A stretch of DNA of 64,000 nucleotides, from contig JAZKJV010004148.1 in NCBI GenBank assembly GCA_037367405.1, forward strand, positions 682,501 through 746,500, given 5' to 3'. Origin of the DNA: Ottelia alismoides. Lineage: Eukaryota; Streptophyta; Magnoliopsida; Alismatales; Hydrocharitaceae. A program made the translations under genes and the position numbers. The notes under the pieces were generated by a model. The model had not been told where the DNA came from. It made no database searches and was given only the letters and a program-made list of their open reading frames with translations. Shown here piece after piece: positions 1-12,164 of the stretch (position 1 is its first letter; every line of letters begins with the position of its first letter).

Positions 1-300
1 GGTAAAAAATTAGGGACCAATGATTAGTGTAAAAGAAAGAAAAATAAGATAAAAGTAAAAAGAACAAAATTGAAAATGAGAATCAACAGGCAATTGGTCC
101 CCTGATACTTAGGATCTGGTATCCTAAGTATATAAGATGAGCAAAAAATGGGGACAATTGTGGACTATGAAGAATGTACAAGTGGTTGTGTACACCAGAA
201 AATCGAAAGGCTCACATGTCTCTGTACAGGACAAAATGAGGTCTAAGAGTAGTCATGCATCCTGTATAAAGTAGATCACCTCAATTCGGGCTAGATGATC
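1..300 (-). other. 3' non-coding spacer of gypsy element A (partial)
   Basis: Sequence between the end of integrase and the (off-window) 3' LTR of the degenerate Athila-like element A. No coding frame is visible. It holds one perfect hairpin (105-131) of the kind found just after pol in elements D and B, which places this stretch at the same position in the element. The rest of the spacer and the 3' LTR of A must lie left of base 1. Confidence 0.6.
105..131 (-). repeat. Post-pol hairpin unit of element A
   Basis: Perfect 11-bp inverted repeat ATACTTAGGAT (105-115) and ATCCTAAGTAT (121-131) with a 5-nt loop. Read on the minus (sense) strand, the 3' arm runs into a short G-run (plus-strand cccc at 99-102, after a small gap). 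The same motif recurs four times after pol in D and five times in B. Confidence 0.85.
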
Positions 301-329
301 ACTAGTCCCCACAAAGTGCTTCAACATCT

Positions 330-1480
330 ACCCATTCACCACGAATGGTTCTGGACCATGTGACACATCTGATATTTCTATGCTTCCATAATTGTCCACT
401 ATTCTAACTATATACAATCCTTCCCATTTGCTTTTTAATTTGCCATAAAAAATTCTCAATCATGCATTGAACAACCAGACTTTTTGACCATGGACAAAGG
501 TCTTATTCCGAATATGTCTATCATGCCATTTCTTCACTTTGTCCTTATAAATGAGGGTGTTCTCGTATGCCCGATTTCGAATCTCTACTAGCTCATTCAG
601 ATCCATCTTCCTCTTGGTTCATACTTTCTGTATATCTAATGAAATCTCTCTAATGGCACATTCATATTTGTGCATGATCTCTACGGGCAAATGGCATGGC
701 TTCCCATAAACCAGTCTGAAAGGAGAAGTACCTAAGGGAGTCTTGTATGCAGTATGATATGGCCAAAGAACCTGGTCTAGAAGCTGTTACCAGTTCTTCC
801 TATCCGGTCACACTAATTTCTGAATAATGAATTTCATCTTCCTATTTTAAACTCCAGCCATGCCATTCGTCTATGGGTGGTATGGAGAAGCTACTATGTG
901 ATCAATGCCATAATTTTTTACTAGCTTTCTCACCTCCTTATTAATTAAGTGGCTACCCCTATCTGGAACAAGAATACAAGGAATACCAAACTGTGAAATA
1001 TTATGTTCCACAAGAACCTGCACACTGTCCCGCTATCAGCATTTCATGCGGGTATGGCCTCCACCCATCTACTAACATATTCCACAGCGAGAAGAATGTA
1101 CTCAAAGCCACTGCTCGAAGGGAATGATCCCATAAAATCTATGCCCCGTGCATCAAAGGTCTCACAAATGATAATGGGTGGCATTGGGATCGCATCTCTA
1201 GCATTAGCTGTCCCGACTTCTCTTTGACAATCCGAGCAACTCTTCACGAATATGCATGCATCTCTAGAAAGAGTTGGCCACCAAAATCCGCTCTAAAGTA
1301 CCTTTTGTGTTGTCCTCTTCCCTGAATGATGTTCCCTTACCTCTAAGGAATGGCATAGAGTGAGGACACTATTGTATTCCTCCTAAGGAATACATCACCA
1401 CTAAAAACAATCCGATCCCTTACAAAAAGAATCAGATCCTCTCAAGGGTAGAATCATGCCTCAGAAACTAGCCCGTCGAC
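330..1480 (-). pseudogene. Element A integrase (degenerate)
   Basis: Remnant of the integrase domain of the Ty3/gypsy pol polyprotein, which inserts the cDNA into the host chromosome. The clearest piece is the minus frame 1044-1247, with a CxxC pair (CSDC) of the N-terminal zinc finger, then DFMGSFP containing the first catalytic Asp, then [10 protein letters not shown], all matching integrase of element D at 13,350-13,520. Around 930-1000 the minus strand reads a PDRGSH-type motif with the second catalytic Asp, and 330-480 matches the C-terminal GPF-type module of D. No continuous frame remains; stops and frameshifts are frequent. It lies directly upstream of the post-pol hairpin and downstream of RNase H, the normal gypsy order. 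It is certainly a relic; exact edges are uncertain. Confidence 0.75.
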
Positions 1481-1699
1481 TCGATCCTTCGTCCAACCGC
1501 GTGGACTCCTCTATGTAACAAGAAAGTTCACTATGTCTATACACCATGGAAGCTATGTAACTGCAAAGATACTATCGTCAGGAAATCTCTTTGCAGTCTC
1601 TGGCATGTACTCATTTGCTTTGTCTATAATCAGGAGAGGTGATCAGATACCATGTTCTTTACCCTAGGTTTATCCTTAATGTCCAAATAAAATTCCTAA

Positions 1700-2100
1700 A
1701 GTAAGAGAACCCATATAAAAAGGCATGCCTTGGCATTCTTATTCTCCATCAAATAATTGATAGCTGGATGATCCGTGTTATGATCTTTGAACCAAGAAGA
1801 TATGATCTGAATTTGTCTAATGCAAATGCCACTACCAATATCTCTTTCTCTCTCACTGTATAGTTGCACTGAGCATCATCTAAAGTCCAGCTAGCATAGT
1901 CGATAGCAATAGGAAGTCCATTCCTCCTTTGTCCTAATACAACCTCGATTGGAAAATCTAAGGCATCCGTCATGATCTCGAAGGGAAGAAACCAATCAGG
2001 TGGCGGTAAGACATGGGCACTGATAATCATCTCCTTCAATGTGAGGAAGGCACTAAGACATTTGTCATCTATCAAGAACTTGATGTGTTTGTCTAATAAT
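1700..2100 (-). pseudogene. Element A RNase H (degenerate)
   Basis: Remnant of the pol RNase H domain, which degrades the RNA strand of the RNA-DNA hybrid. The minus frame 1749-2075 contains the N-terminal DALDFPIEVVLGQR segment ([14 protein letters not shown] in element D), then the [26 protein letters not shown] block. The catalytic Asp of the first motif and the Glu of REKE are visible. The frame breaks where FTDHSS should follow (near 1790). It sits between reverse transcriptase and integrase, as in other Ty3/gypsy elements. Confidence 0.8.
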
Positions 2101-3243
2101 TTAGTTAACAGTCAAAAAATCTTAGAAAAATCCTGAATGAACCATCAGTAGAAACCAACGTGCCCTAGAAAAGACCATAATTTCTTTATGTTGGATGGTG
2201 TCTCGAGATGCTTGATGACATCCACCTTGACAGGGTCAACCTCCATGTCTCGCCTGGAGATGACATGCCCCAACACAATCTCCTTTGTAACCATAAAATG
2301 GATCTTTTATCATGATAAAACAAGATTCACCTCACAACATTTCTGAAGAACCTGGTCTAGGTGCGCTAAACAATTTTCAAAAGGCTCACCATAGATCGAA
2401 AACTCATCCCCAAAGACCTCGAGAAAATCACCAACCATGTCTGCAAAGATGACAAGCATGCACCATTGGAATGTAGCATGGACATTCCACAAATCAAAGG
2501 GCGTTCGTCTAAAAGCATACATGCCTGAGACATGTGAAAGTGGACTTCTCCTGATCTTCAAGAGAAATAATAACCTGGTTGTACCCGAAGTAACTATCAA
2601 GGAAACAGAAGTAATCCTTCCCTGCCAACCTCTCTATGACCTGGTCTATAAAAGGCAAAGGGAAGTTCTCCTTCTTTGTAGCGACGTTCAATTTCCTGTA
2701 ATTAACATACACCTTCCACAGTGTGGTTACTCTCTTTAGAATCTCATCTCAGTTCTCATTCTTGACCATATGAATTCCCGACTTATTCAGGACAACATGT
2801 AATGGGCTAACCCATTCAGAGCTGGAGATGGGATAAATAAACCCTGCGTCGCACCATCTAATAATCTCTTTCTTGAAAACATCTCGTATAACCGTATTCA
2901 ACCTACATTGAAACTCTCTAGAGGGTTTTCTGTCATGACTGAGATAGATACGATGAGAGCACAAAGCAGGATTTATCCCATGGAGATCAGATACATTCCA
3001 CCCAATAGCCTTGCAGTTTTTTTCAAGAATCTCCATCAGACGAGATTCTTGCTCTTCGATCAAAGATGAGCTGATAATGATCAGATGCTGTCGATGTGAT
3101 TCCACAAGAAAAGCATATTTCATATTGGGTGGTAAGGTCTTCAGTTCTAGCAAGGTGGTATATGACTCCGTCGTATCCTCATAAGTATGTGTGCTGGGAT
3201 CTGTGCTGGTGGTAGATGTGTTTGCAATATGGTTGTCCACCAT
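2100..3243 (-). pseudogene. Element A reverse transcriptase (degenerate)
   Basis: Remnant of the reverse transcriptase domain, which copies genomic RNA into cDNA. Three open pieces follow each other on the minus strand. The piece at 2749-3243 has WCDAGFIYPIS and VSPLHVV. The piece at 2509-2712 has the YRKLN and FPLPFIDQV blocks and FCFLDSYFGYNQ, with the first catalytic Asp. The piece at 2310-2600 has TFQWCM and the active-site block VFGDEFSIYG. The active site reads GDE rather than the usual xDD, with the Glu codon GAG at 2403-2405; elements D and B share this change. Frameshifts separate the pieces. No functional enzyme can be made from it. Confidence 0.85.
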
Positions 3244-3626
3244 CTCAATATGCTCCAGAGTCAGATTACAGAAGATGTCTTAAATATCATCCGACTCGCT
3301 AATGTGCTCATCCTCAGAAGGACTAGAGGAAAATAACTCAGCTAAATGAAGATCAATCTCTAGCTCATCTGAAGTGGAGGAATCATGTATATTCTCAAGA
3401 TTTGAAATATCTGTAATGAAATCATCATGTGTCTACTCCATCTGCTCATCATCATCCATGTTAAAATATAGTGTACCATTAGAAGAACAATCAACTATAG
3501 TCTCGAACCCATCCTCTACTAGGATATCACGAGTCTCTACTCGATACCTCTCAAGGTCGTCAAGGTGAACCCCATCCATGTGATCATAGGTGTCTAAGGA
3601 ACTTAGGGCATTTGAACTGGCTTTAG

Positions 3627-4040
3627 ATGTGGCACTGGATGTGTGTGATTATCTCTCCATCTCCATATGTACTTTCTCACCCTCGGTGCGAAAAGATACC
3701 TTCCATATATCATAAGTCGAAGAGGGCCTTCACGATCACCAAGAAAGGCTTCTCAAGATCGATCAGGGTAAGGTGTAACTGTGTAGGGCAATCCACGTCC
3801 AAGACAGTAAAGTCCACTAGGAACTGCATGCCCCGTACAATCATGATAACTTTCCTCAAAATGCCCTCATGTCTCTTTACAGATCTATCGGCAAACCGAA
3901 GGCTCACACAGAATTTGCAAAGAGGACCTATCTCGAGCTTGTCAAGTAAACAAGAGGATAAAAAATCGATCAAGGAACCATTATCTAAACAAGAGGATCC
4001 TCTTGATCAGGTGCTCATGGTGATCTACCGCTCCTGAGAT
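3627..4040 (-). pseudogene. Element A aspartic protease region (degenerate)
   Basis: The minus frame 3710-3973 contains LRFADRSVKRHEGIL and VDFTVLDVD, which align with the LQFADRSVKRPRGLL and ADFVVLDMD segments downstream of the active site in the protease of element D. The catalytic DSG-type triplet itself is not readable. Protease would cut the Gag-Pol polyprotein. It lies between the gag remnant and reverse transcriptase, the usual Athila order. The stretch 3244-3626 is the protease-to-reverse-transcriptase linker and has no clear motif. Confidence 0.7.
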
Positions 4041-4079
4041 GAATGAAGTTAGATAAAAATTAAGGAAAAGATATCGTAC

Positions 4080-5609
4080 CTGTAGCGGTATCTACCTGAT
4101 CTGAATGCCTCCTCTTGTTGTTTGGGTTCATATGAGGCTAGGTTGGGAGAGTGGTCTTGGACACAGATAACTCATCCATACGATGTTCAACCCGCTCCAT
4201 CTCTATCCTATGCGTTGTTTGGAGCATTCTTAACATGTCCATTATCTGATTCAGTGCCAGCGCATGTGAAGATATCTCATAGTGTGATGTCCTTGACTGT
4301 CTACTCTCTCTTGCCTAGGGGTGTGCTGTTGTGATGTATAAGGCTGGGGAGACCTCTGTGGAGTAAAATAAGGCTGTTGTTGCTGTTGGTACTGATAAGG
4401 TTGTGAATGCTTAGCTGGGTACTAATGTGAATGTGATCTTTGATAGGCGTGCTGGTGAGACTGCTGCTGCATGTAAGGCTGGCGATGATTAAAATGTGGA
4501 CGTCCATACTACGGATGACTATGCTGCTGCTAGTGGTGGTGGTGTATGCTCTGAGGAGTAAAGTGTGGTGAATGTTGAACAGGAGCATACCATATCCCAT
4601 TGATCTCAAGAGTAGCGTGAGAATCAACATCATCATCTCTAGGACTAGTGATCTGACTCAATTTGGCATTGGATGAATCCTCATGCCAATCAATCTCTGA
4701 AGGCTTAGTAGGTTGTACCAGCTCGCTCTGAATGTACTGAATCTGATAGATGGAAGGAGTGGTAAAGATCTCCATATAGTCTAGGGAGTGGAAGAAGGAC
4801 GAGACTTCTACTACTGAAGCCACATCTTGCTCATCTTCTTCGTCAAATCACTCAACTGCTGGCGCAGTGATGAGAGTTTCTCCAACTCTCGTAGCGACTG
4901 TAAATCCTGACTTCTGAATCATGTCGACTAATGTCAGCTTCTCACTAATGAATCACATGTGAGATCATGAATCAGAATAAAAAAATGTGCCACCTTCTGA
5001 TGCTCTCGGTGGTGTGGTGGTTGTGGGCCCTTCTGGAATGCCCGAGTGGAGTTTTGAACACATGAATCCTCTGCCATCCCCTCAAAGATGGACCAAATTG
5101 ACTCGATATCCCTATTTAGATAACTACTGCCATATGCGAAGCTCACTAGGCCCTGTACATCCGGCTGGAGTCCTCCAAAGTAATTCTATACAAGCACTTG
5201 CAATGGAATCCCATGACGAGGGAATCTCTTTGTCAAATCCTTGAATCGATCCTATGCCTCATGGAATGACTCATGTGGTAACTGTGTAAAATTGGAGATT
5301 TGACTCCTCATCATATTCTTCCATCCCAAAGGAAAATATTTAAGCAGGAATGTGGACTTCAGTTTGTCCCATGTAGAAATCTCCCTCCCCAAGTTGCTCA
5401 ACAAGTAAAGTGCCTTATCTGCTAAGGTGAAAGGGAATGCCTTGAGGTGTATAGCCTCCTGCATAACTCCCAGATAGCTAGCCATACCACATATCATCTC
5501 AAACTACTGTAGAAAGGTAAACAACTCCTCTGAAGTGTTCCCATAGTACTTGGGATGCAGTGAAATAAAGGGCGGTCTCAGTTCGTATGACCCTTGACTC
5601 TGTGGTAAC
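4080..5609 (-). pseudogene. Element A gag, C-terminal part (split by D)
   Basis: Downstream half of the gag gene of element A, which would encode the capsid-forming protein. From 5609 down to about 4934 one reading frame continues through stop codons only. It includes ELRPPFISLHPKYYGNTSEE (ELKPQFIALLPAFHGNTSEE in D), FTLADKALY, and FEGMAEDS (FEEMAEGE in D). Further down (4130-4820) the frame shifts and becomes a Gln/His/Tyr-rich, low-complexity tail like that of D gag. The upstream part of the gene lies at 25443-25740; deleting D and one GTAAC copy joins both halves in frame. Many stops make it a relic. Confidence 0.8.
5605..5609. repeat. Target-site duplication of element D (left copy)
   Basis: GTAAC immediately left of the TG that opens the D LTR. 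The identical GTAAC follows the CA that closes the other LTR at 25443-25447. Five bases is the size expected for Ty3/gypsy insertions. Confidence 0.95.
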
Positions 5610-6960
5610 TGATAACACAGTAATTCCGCAAGGGTCACAATAAATGATATATATAGTGTCGCTGAGGCGACCGCTCGCAGGACACCCATGTTGACCAGCA
5701 ATTAACCCACAATAAAAGAATGAATGGATGAAGTCCCAAAAAAATGTGAATTAATATTTATTACTCTACCACAAGATGTACAGTGACTAAATATGTAGAG
5801 GTCGAACCATAGAGAGCAATACAAAAATGTAGTAGCCTATGACGTGCATGTACCACAGAGTCATCCTTGTGTGAAGCCTATTTTTGTGGGTTGTTATTAT
5901 TATTATTTATATATATATTTTTATTATTTTCATTTTAATAATATAGTTATGTAATATATATATATATCATTTATAGAATATGAATATATAGATATATACC
6001 CATAGAGGGTATGTATAAAGCATATAATACAAACATATGTGTATATTTATATATATATATATAATTTTTTTTAATTTAATTCTCAGATTGTTATACATTA
6101 ATAAATAAATAAAAATATACATAATATTTTTTTTCTTTTTCAATAAGAGAATATATATATATAATGTAGAGAGAGGGGTGATACAATATTTATAAAAATA
6201 TACAAAAATAGTCAAAAATTCAGAACTAAAGTCTTTTTGGTATTTTCATGATTTTTTTACTATTTTTGTGATTTTTGGGCATTTTTCAACAGATTTTTGG
6301 TATTTTTAAATACTGAAATAATGCAAAACAGTGGAGTAGCTACTGACTGGGGGTAAAATGGTAATTAAAAATATCACACAGCCACAAAATTTTTCCAAAC
6401 TATTTTTAAAGTGAAGAGGTTAAAATATAGAAACTACAGAACTTGAGTTTGAAATTTTTGGGGTTTTCTAGAATTTTTTAGATTTTTTTGAAGTTTTTGA
6501 GTATTTTTGAATTTTTAAGGTTTTTCTTTTGAGATTTTTAGTGATTTTTGGACTGACACTAAAATATGATAAAATAGACCATAGGTAATATTTTTGGAAT
6601 TTTACAAGGTGTTTTACTATTTTTTTAGTATTTTATAAACTAGACAATAAATAAAATGCATGTTTTTTATTTTTAATAAAAGCAAAAATGCAACAAAATT
6701 AAAAACAAAAACTATGGCGTGTAAGAGCAAGCTAACAGGAGCTCATTCCATTTTTGCAAAAAAATTTCAAGTTAATATGGGGCATGAAATAAATGGATAA
6801 AGCCTTCAAAAATTAAACAGCCTGGCAGGGGCATTTTTGCAAATAAAATATTTCTCAGGGGCATCCATGCAAAAATTACTACATAAATAAACAATTACTT
6901 TTAGTTTTGGGGCTATTTTACAATTAACAAAACCCGCCAGGGTTAAAGTGCAAAAATCAC

Positions 6961-6990
6961 GCGCCTCACGTGGGACTGCACGTGAGGCGC
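6961..6990. repeat. GC-rich 12-bp palindrome with two G-boxes (3' LTR)
   Basis: Arms GCGCCTCACGTG (6961-6972) and CACGTGAGGCGC (6979-6990) are perfectly complementary around the 6-nt loop ggactg. Each arm includes the plant G-box CACGTG. The copy in the other LTR (22697-22726) is identical. It lies about 1.1 kb downstream of the TATA box, so it would be in the transcribed leader and could fold in RNA as well as bind G-box factors in DNA. Confidence 0.9.
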
Positions 6991-8111
6991 GGAGGGACCA
7001 ATATGCAAATATATAAACTACAGGGGGCCTACTGCAAATATTACAAATTATTTACAATGGGGAATTTTATTTTTGGCATTAAAATATAAATACAAAAAGG
7101 CGGGGGATGTATCTGAAATTTACCCCCAAAGGCACGCGATCCAACGACGTCTATCACTTCACTTAGCCACGCGTCGCGCATCTGACGGTTAATACCGGTT
7201 CGCCGATGAAGGCTTCTGATTAGATCCACCTCATGGATCGGACGGTGGTGGACGGGCTTCATCTGACGGTTATCGTTCAATCTGGGCCGTGCCTCCTGAT
7301 CGGACGACAATGGAGGTGTCTGGAGGAACAAGGAAGAAGCTCGCCCCCGGCGATCTTCGATCGTGAAGCTTGGGCTCCTCCAGGCATCTCCCTTGCAGCT
7401 GAGATGGTCTGGTCATAGCTTGAGGCCTTCCGCGTCTGCTGATGGTCTCGCCATGGCTCCTGGAGGTCCGAAGAGCTCGGACGAGGTCGATGAAGGTCGG
7501 GACCTCCAGGAACCTCTTCCTGGTTTGAATGGAGCCCAGATGGGCTCTTTTCTTTGTTTTACCTGCATAGGATGAACCGGGGGAGCGAGGGCTATCTCCT
7601 CGGCCACGGGTTTTGAAGCTCTATCTTAAGATGGAGCGAGGCGGAGGAGCTCCGGCGTAAGGCGGAGGTGGAGCTCCGATTCGCAAAGACCAGAGGTCCT
7701 TGGTTGAACAAAGATGATAAATAGACGGAGGACACGATGGGGAACGAAGTGCGGTGAACTAGGCGGGCGAAAACGGTCGAGATCACAGTGGAGAAGTTGC
7801 CGAAGCAGAGCTCCGGCGAACTTCGATTTTTGGATTTTAAGTTACGCTAATTAACTAAAGACTAAACTAAGAACATGAATGGAAAGCTAACACTAAAATC
7901 TACCTAAAATGCAATAAAAGGGCAGCTCTTATACCTGGGTGCCACCAGGGAGCAGGACGGACGCCGGAGCTCCGCCGCGTCAAAATTTTCCCTCCTCCGG
8001 CCGATTCGAGGTGCTGGAACACTCCCCCTGTCACGTGGAACCTCCCAGGATCGAAATCAGGGCTTTTGGGTGGATTAAATTGGCCAAATTTGAGGAGGGG
8101 GTGAAGCTTCT

Positions 8112-8119
8112 TATTTATA
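8112..8119 (-). promoter_or_regulatory. TATA box of D 3' LTR
   Basis: Minus strand reads TATAAATA within CTATAAATAAGAAGC, a good plant TATA box, about 1.6 kb from the outer end of U3. The same box is in the 5' LTR at 23847-23854 and a related one in the A/B LTR at 29000-29007. Transcription would run leftwards from about 8085. Confidence 0.7.
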
Positions 8120-9714
8120 GACATTGGCCTGGAGCCTTATTGACCGGCGTTTATTGATTAATCCAATGAGTATCGTGTTGATCTAAGATATCGGCGGGCA
8201 TCAGCGATAATCAGGGATGATTTCTTGTGAAGAAAGCGAGCTCGATCGATGGATGAGATGCCCGTAAAAAAGGGAAGAAAACCAGGGAAAAGACACTTTT
8301 GGCGCGCCAGATCCCGGATGGGACAGTTGACCGGGTGGTCAACAAAGGCCGCGCCCTCATTGGTCCACCTGGGACGCTAGAGGACAAAATAGGGGATTTT
8401 GCTCGAAATTGATTTATTTGACATAATAAATGATTTTATTAGAATTTTCTTATAAAATAAAAAATGTGTATTATTTCATGTAGTATTTATTTATGATTTT
8501 TATTTAATTTTTCACAGTGTTTTATTATAGTTTTATTTTAATAATGTGTATATGCATGTATTTACATGTATTTTGTGTATTTTATTTTTAATTTGTTTAT
8601 TTTATTTTATTATTTTATTGTCTTATTTTATAAATTTATAATTTATTTTTGTGAGTTTAAGGGTATTTTTATTTAATTTTTATGAGTTTATTTTCATTTT
8701 TAAATAAATAGGGATATGTATATGTAGGTATACTTGTAGGTCTTTTACCTATATATTATATATACTTTATTTATTTAATGTATTTTCTTGGTTTTTATTT
8801 TAGATTTGTATTTTTGATATATTATGTATAATATGTACAACATTATAAAAATATGAGAAAAGAAAATAATTAAAGAATGTTTTCCCTTTTTATTTATGTA
8901 CATATTGGATCATAGGTATCTTGCCTACTTTCTTGCATAGACTTATTTTATTTTGTAAATCCCCTTTAGTTTTATTCTAATTTCAGTATGTACATGTATT
9001 ATATACATTATTTACAAAAGTTTAAAAATATAATTTGATAAAAATAATGGACAATGAATAAATTGAATCTTTTAATCAGGCAGGTTGCACAATGAAGGCC
9101 GAAAACCTAACTTTTGCAGACGAACTTCAAAAATTATGAAACCAATTTTATTCAATAGTTCTTGGAAAGCTATATACAATTAAAGGTGAGTTTGATGATT
9201 TGGAGTTTTTATTTGCAAGATATGGGTCTGTGAAGTTGAGAATTTGGCTTTTTATTCTGTGTATAAAATGTACACTAAGTATTATTTTTACACAAACTCA
9301 ATTTTGTATTTTTATTTACATTATTATCTACAACTTTCATGAACAAAGTTTCTTTATTTGTTGAATGAATAATTATATACAAAATAGGTGTCAAAAAATG
9401 CATAAATAAATGCATGAATAAATGAGGTATTTATTGTACACTGGCCCTTATCTCCCCCTACTTTATTCCTTGTCGACCAATTCCATGTTGGCCTTGGTCT
9501 CGGGGTTCAGGTCATAAAATATCTGCAATATTTTATTCCTTTTTCTTTTCTCCTCTTTATTCTATAATTTTGTCATTAACAATCTTATTTAGTATATAAT
9601 TAATACAATGAATCATGAATGCTATTATGTACAAATTGATGCTATTTTCATGCATTTGCTGGGGTTTTTGAGGCCAAAATGATAGAATAAAGGTGATGAA
9701 ATGGAGATTCATCA

Positions 9715-9726
9715 CCCCCCTATACT
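9715..9726 (-). promoter_or_regulatory. Polypurine tract (PPT) of element D
   Basis: The sense strand reads AGTATAGGGGGG directly against the TGATGAATC start of the 3' LTR. This is where plus-strand DNA synthesis would be primed. The same ATAGGGGG string recurs at the foot of the hairpins at 12038-12391. Confidence 0.85.
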
Positions 9727-12037
9727 TGCCTTTGCTAGTCCCTAGCAAACACCTATGCAATAAGTACAAAAAGAATAAAGAAAAGAAAAAGGAGAATTAA
9801 GGAAGGATAGAGTGAATAGGGGTGCTTTCAGTGCAATGCATGTCTTTATAAAATCTGAATTTGAAGCTCCTGTCAGACCTTGGGTGTAGATGTGTGTGGA
9901 ACCTAGTTGGGAACTAGTTTTCAAACACAACAGCCTTCGAGAACCACAGAACTCGGTTCAACCCACCTCAATAGCCTGGTCAGAACTGGTCTACATCATA
10001 CGCAAACCCTTATAACTATGAAGCTGACTTGTACAGTGTAAGTGATGGTGGCTCTCCCCAACTGAAATGACAACGGAACTGACTTCTCCAGAATGACAAC
10101 CCAATGATTCCCCAATCCAACAGCTCTTTCCTCGAGGAGCAGGGTATTCCCTTCTAAGTTCAAGTGGCAACCAGCTCAAGAGGAGGGGGTGGAGAGAAGA
10201 ATGGACGTTAACCAGTGTAGCTACATATCCTAGGATGCAAGACCAGTGTAGTCAAGTCATCCGGCTGCAGGCTCACATGTTTGACTTTGCAACTCAAGCT
10301 TGCTTATTGGCTTTACAACATATGTACATACTTTGCAGGCATTTTATTTTTGTACAGGCCTGACCATTTTTTTTTCAACATACTATTCACAGCAGCATTA
10401 ACATAAGGAGTTTTTCCTCTTGAGCCAGTAGACTATCCCTCTTTTGAAGCTTTATCGCAACCCACAATCTCCTGTCTTTAGACCTCATGGCTATTGGACC
10501 AGGTTGGGGTGCACTTCCCTCCCTAGACGAGGACGAATGTTTCCACCCGTGTGTGTCTCAGACTGGCAAATCCAACCCCCTCACCACTCCAACTGAGTTG
10601 AGCCAAGTGAAAGGTGCAAGTGTCCAAGTTAGGTCATAGTCGGCAAGAGTCATGCATGTGTCTCGAAAAGTTCTAGTTAGTCAGTTGAGGTGACTTGAAC
10701 CCAGCCCTGATTTCTCAAAGAATTAAGTCTGCATAGACCTGAAGTACCTTAAACCTAGTTCCCGTAAGGTTCCAGTGCAGTTAGGTGCGGTAAGGTCTAA
10801 CCAAGCTCCAATTTGAGACTTTATTGGACTGATTCAATCATCAAGCTCACTCAAAAAGAATATGAATGGTATGCTCATGCTATGCACAACGAATGATGCA
10901 ATTTTTTCACAAAGAGTTTAAAAGAATCAAAGAATCTTTTTACACAAAGAATTTTTGCAAATAAAAAGCTTGACACATACAAAGGTATACACAATTATTT
11001 ATACGGGCGTACCACCTTATTTACAAAAGGTATGGATTTTTAAAGACTTTACAGGTTTTAATGAAGTACTTTATTCAGCTTGTACAGAAACAATTTTATG
11101 TATTTAATTTACAAGTGTTTGTAATGATGCTTTTATTTCTCAGATCTAGTTTGAAAGTAATTTTTGCAAACTATAGTACACGATAATTTTTTTGCAATCA
11201 TTTACACACATTTGAAAACTATTTTTGCAAAGATTTTTCACACTATATATACATTTTCACAATAGTTTTGACAAACAATTTTCAAAATATTTGCACATAG
11301 GTTTTTTTCAAATCCTTTATTCCACACAAAGAAGAGTTTTGCAAACCAAACAATTTTACACAGGTTGAAAACATTTCACAGCAAATTTTTCAAACAGTTA
11401 TACTATTTTTCAAATCATACTGTATAGGTATCTAACCTTATTTATTAATCAGTATATACAAAAGAAGAAAAACTGTATTTGATGTACAATATAGTTTTGG
11501 CTCTTATAAGCTTTATTTGGGATTATGCTTATTTTTGTATGAGAGATTTTCATGCAGACTCCTCAGATTTATGCAAGAATCATTTTCACAAGAATTTTGA
11601 AAACTATAGTCCAAAATAATTTCGCAAACATGTACACGCATTTGACAATGATTTTACAAATGTTTTTCACACAGAATAGATAAGTTTTTCAAAGTAATTT
11701 GACAACCAAATTTTCCAATCATTTGCACACTAGTTTTCACACATTTTTATTTCACTCAAAGAAAATAAATTTTTCACACAACACTATTTTTCAAAGGTTG
11801 AATACTTGTACACACTATTTTTCAAGCAATTTTCAAAAGATTTTTCAAAGAAACTTTTTGCAGAAAACGCTTTTCCTGACTAAATAATCAGTACAAGTAC
11901 AAAGAGTCTGAGGAGCTCACAATCATCTTTTATTCTTATAGAGTTTCTTATTACTTTTTATATATTGAGTTGATGTTTTATTTTTTATTTCAGTATGAGT
12001 TATGGCTTATAGTATATACATGATATATACGACCCCC

Positions 12038-12108
12038 CTATACTTAGCTTGAGCTATGTCCTCATAGATCGAAGAGAAAAGAGAAGACATAACTCGTACT
12101 GATTATAG
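12038..12108 (-). repeat. Post-pol hairpin H1 of element D
   Basis: Two 23-nt arms (12038-12060 and 12086-12108) complementary at about 17 of 23 positions. In the sense RNA the 3' arm ends in TATAG and runs into GGGGG (plus-strand c's at 12033-12037). Element B has the same hairpin at 34959-35033 with about 19 of 23 pairs, so pairing is kept while the sequence differs. Confidence 0.7.
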
Positions 12109-12164
12109 ACAGATCTCAAGAATAAATTGGAATGAATGAATGAATGAGAAGTTGACCGTCCCCC

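Larger units (their letters stand above)
5610..9714 (-). repeat. Element D 3' LTR
   Basis: 4,105-bp LTR, TG at 5610 and CA at 9714 in plus orientation, nearly identical to 21211-25442. On the sense (minus) strand U3 runs from 9714 to about 8090, with a TATA box at 8112-8119; R and U5 run from there to 5610. It contains AT-rich and TA-microsatellite stretches (about 5890-6150), a GC-rich twin G-box palindrome (6961-6990), and a GC-rich block at 7130-7990. No long ORF is credible in it. It lacks the extra segment present in the 5' LTR at 22047-22182. Confidence 0.95.

Noticed and set aside
5936..6060. TA-rich runs as a possible replication origin or MITE
   Set aside because: They are microsatellite stretches inside the LTR, present in both LTR copies and without terminal inverted repeats or TSD.
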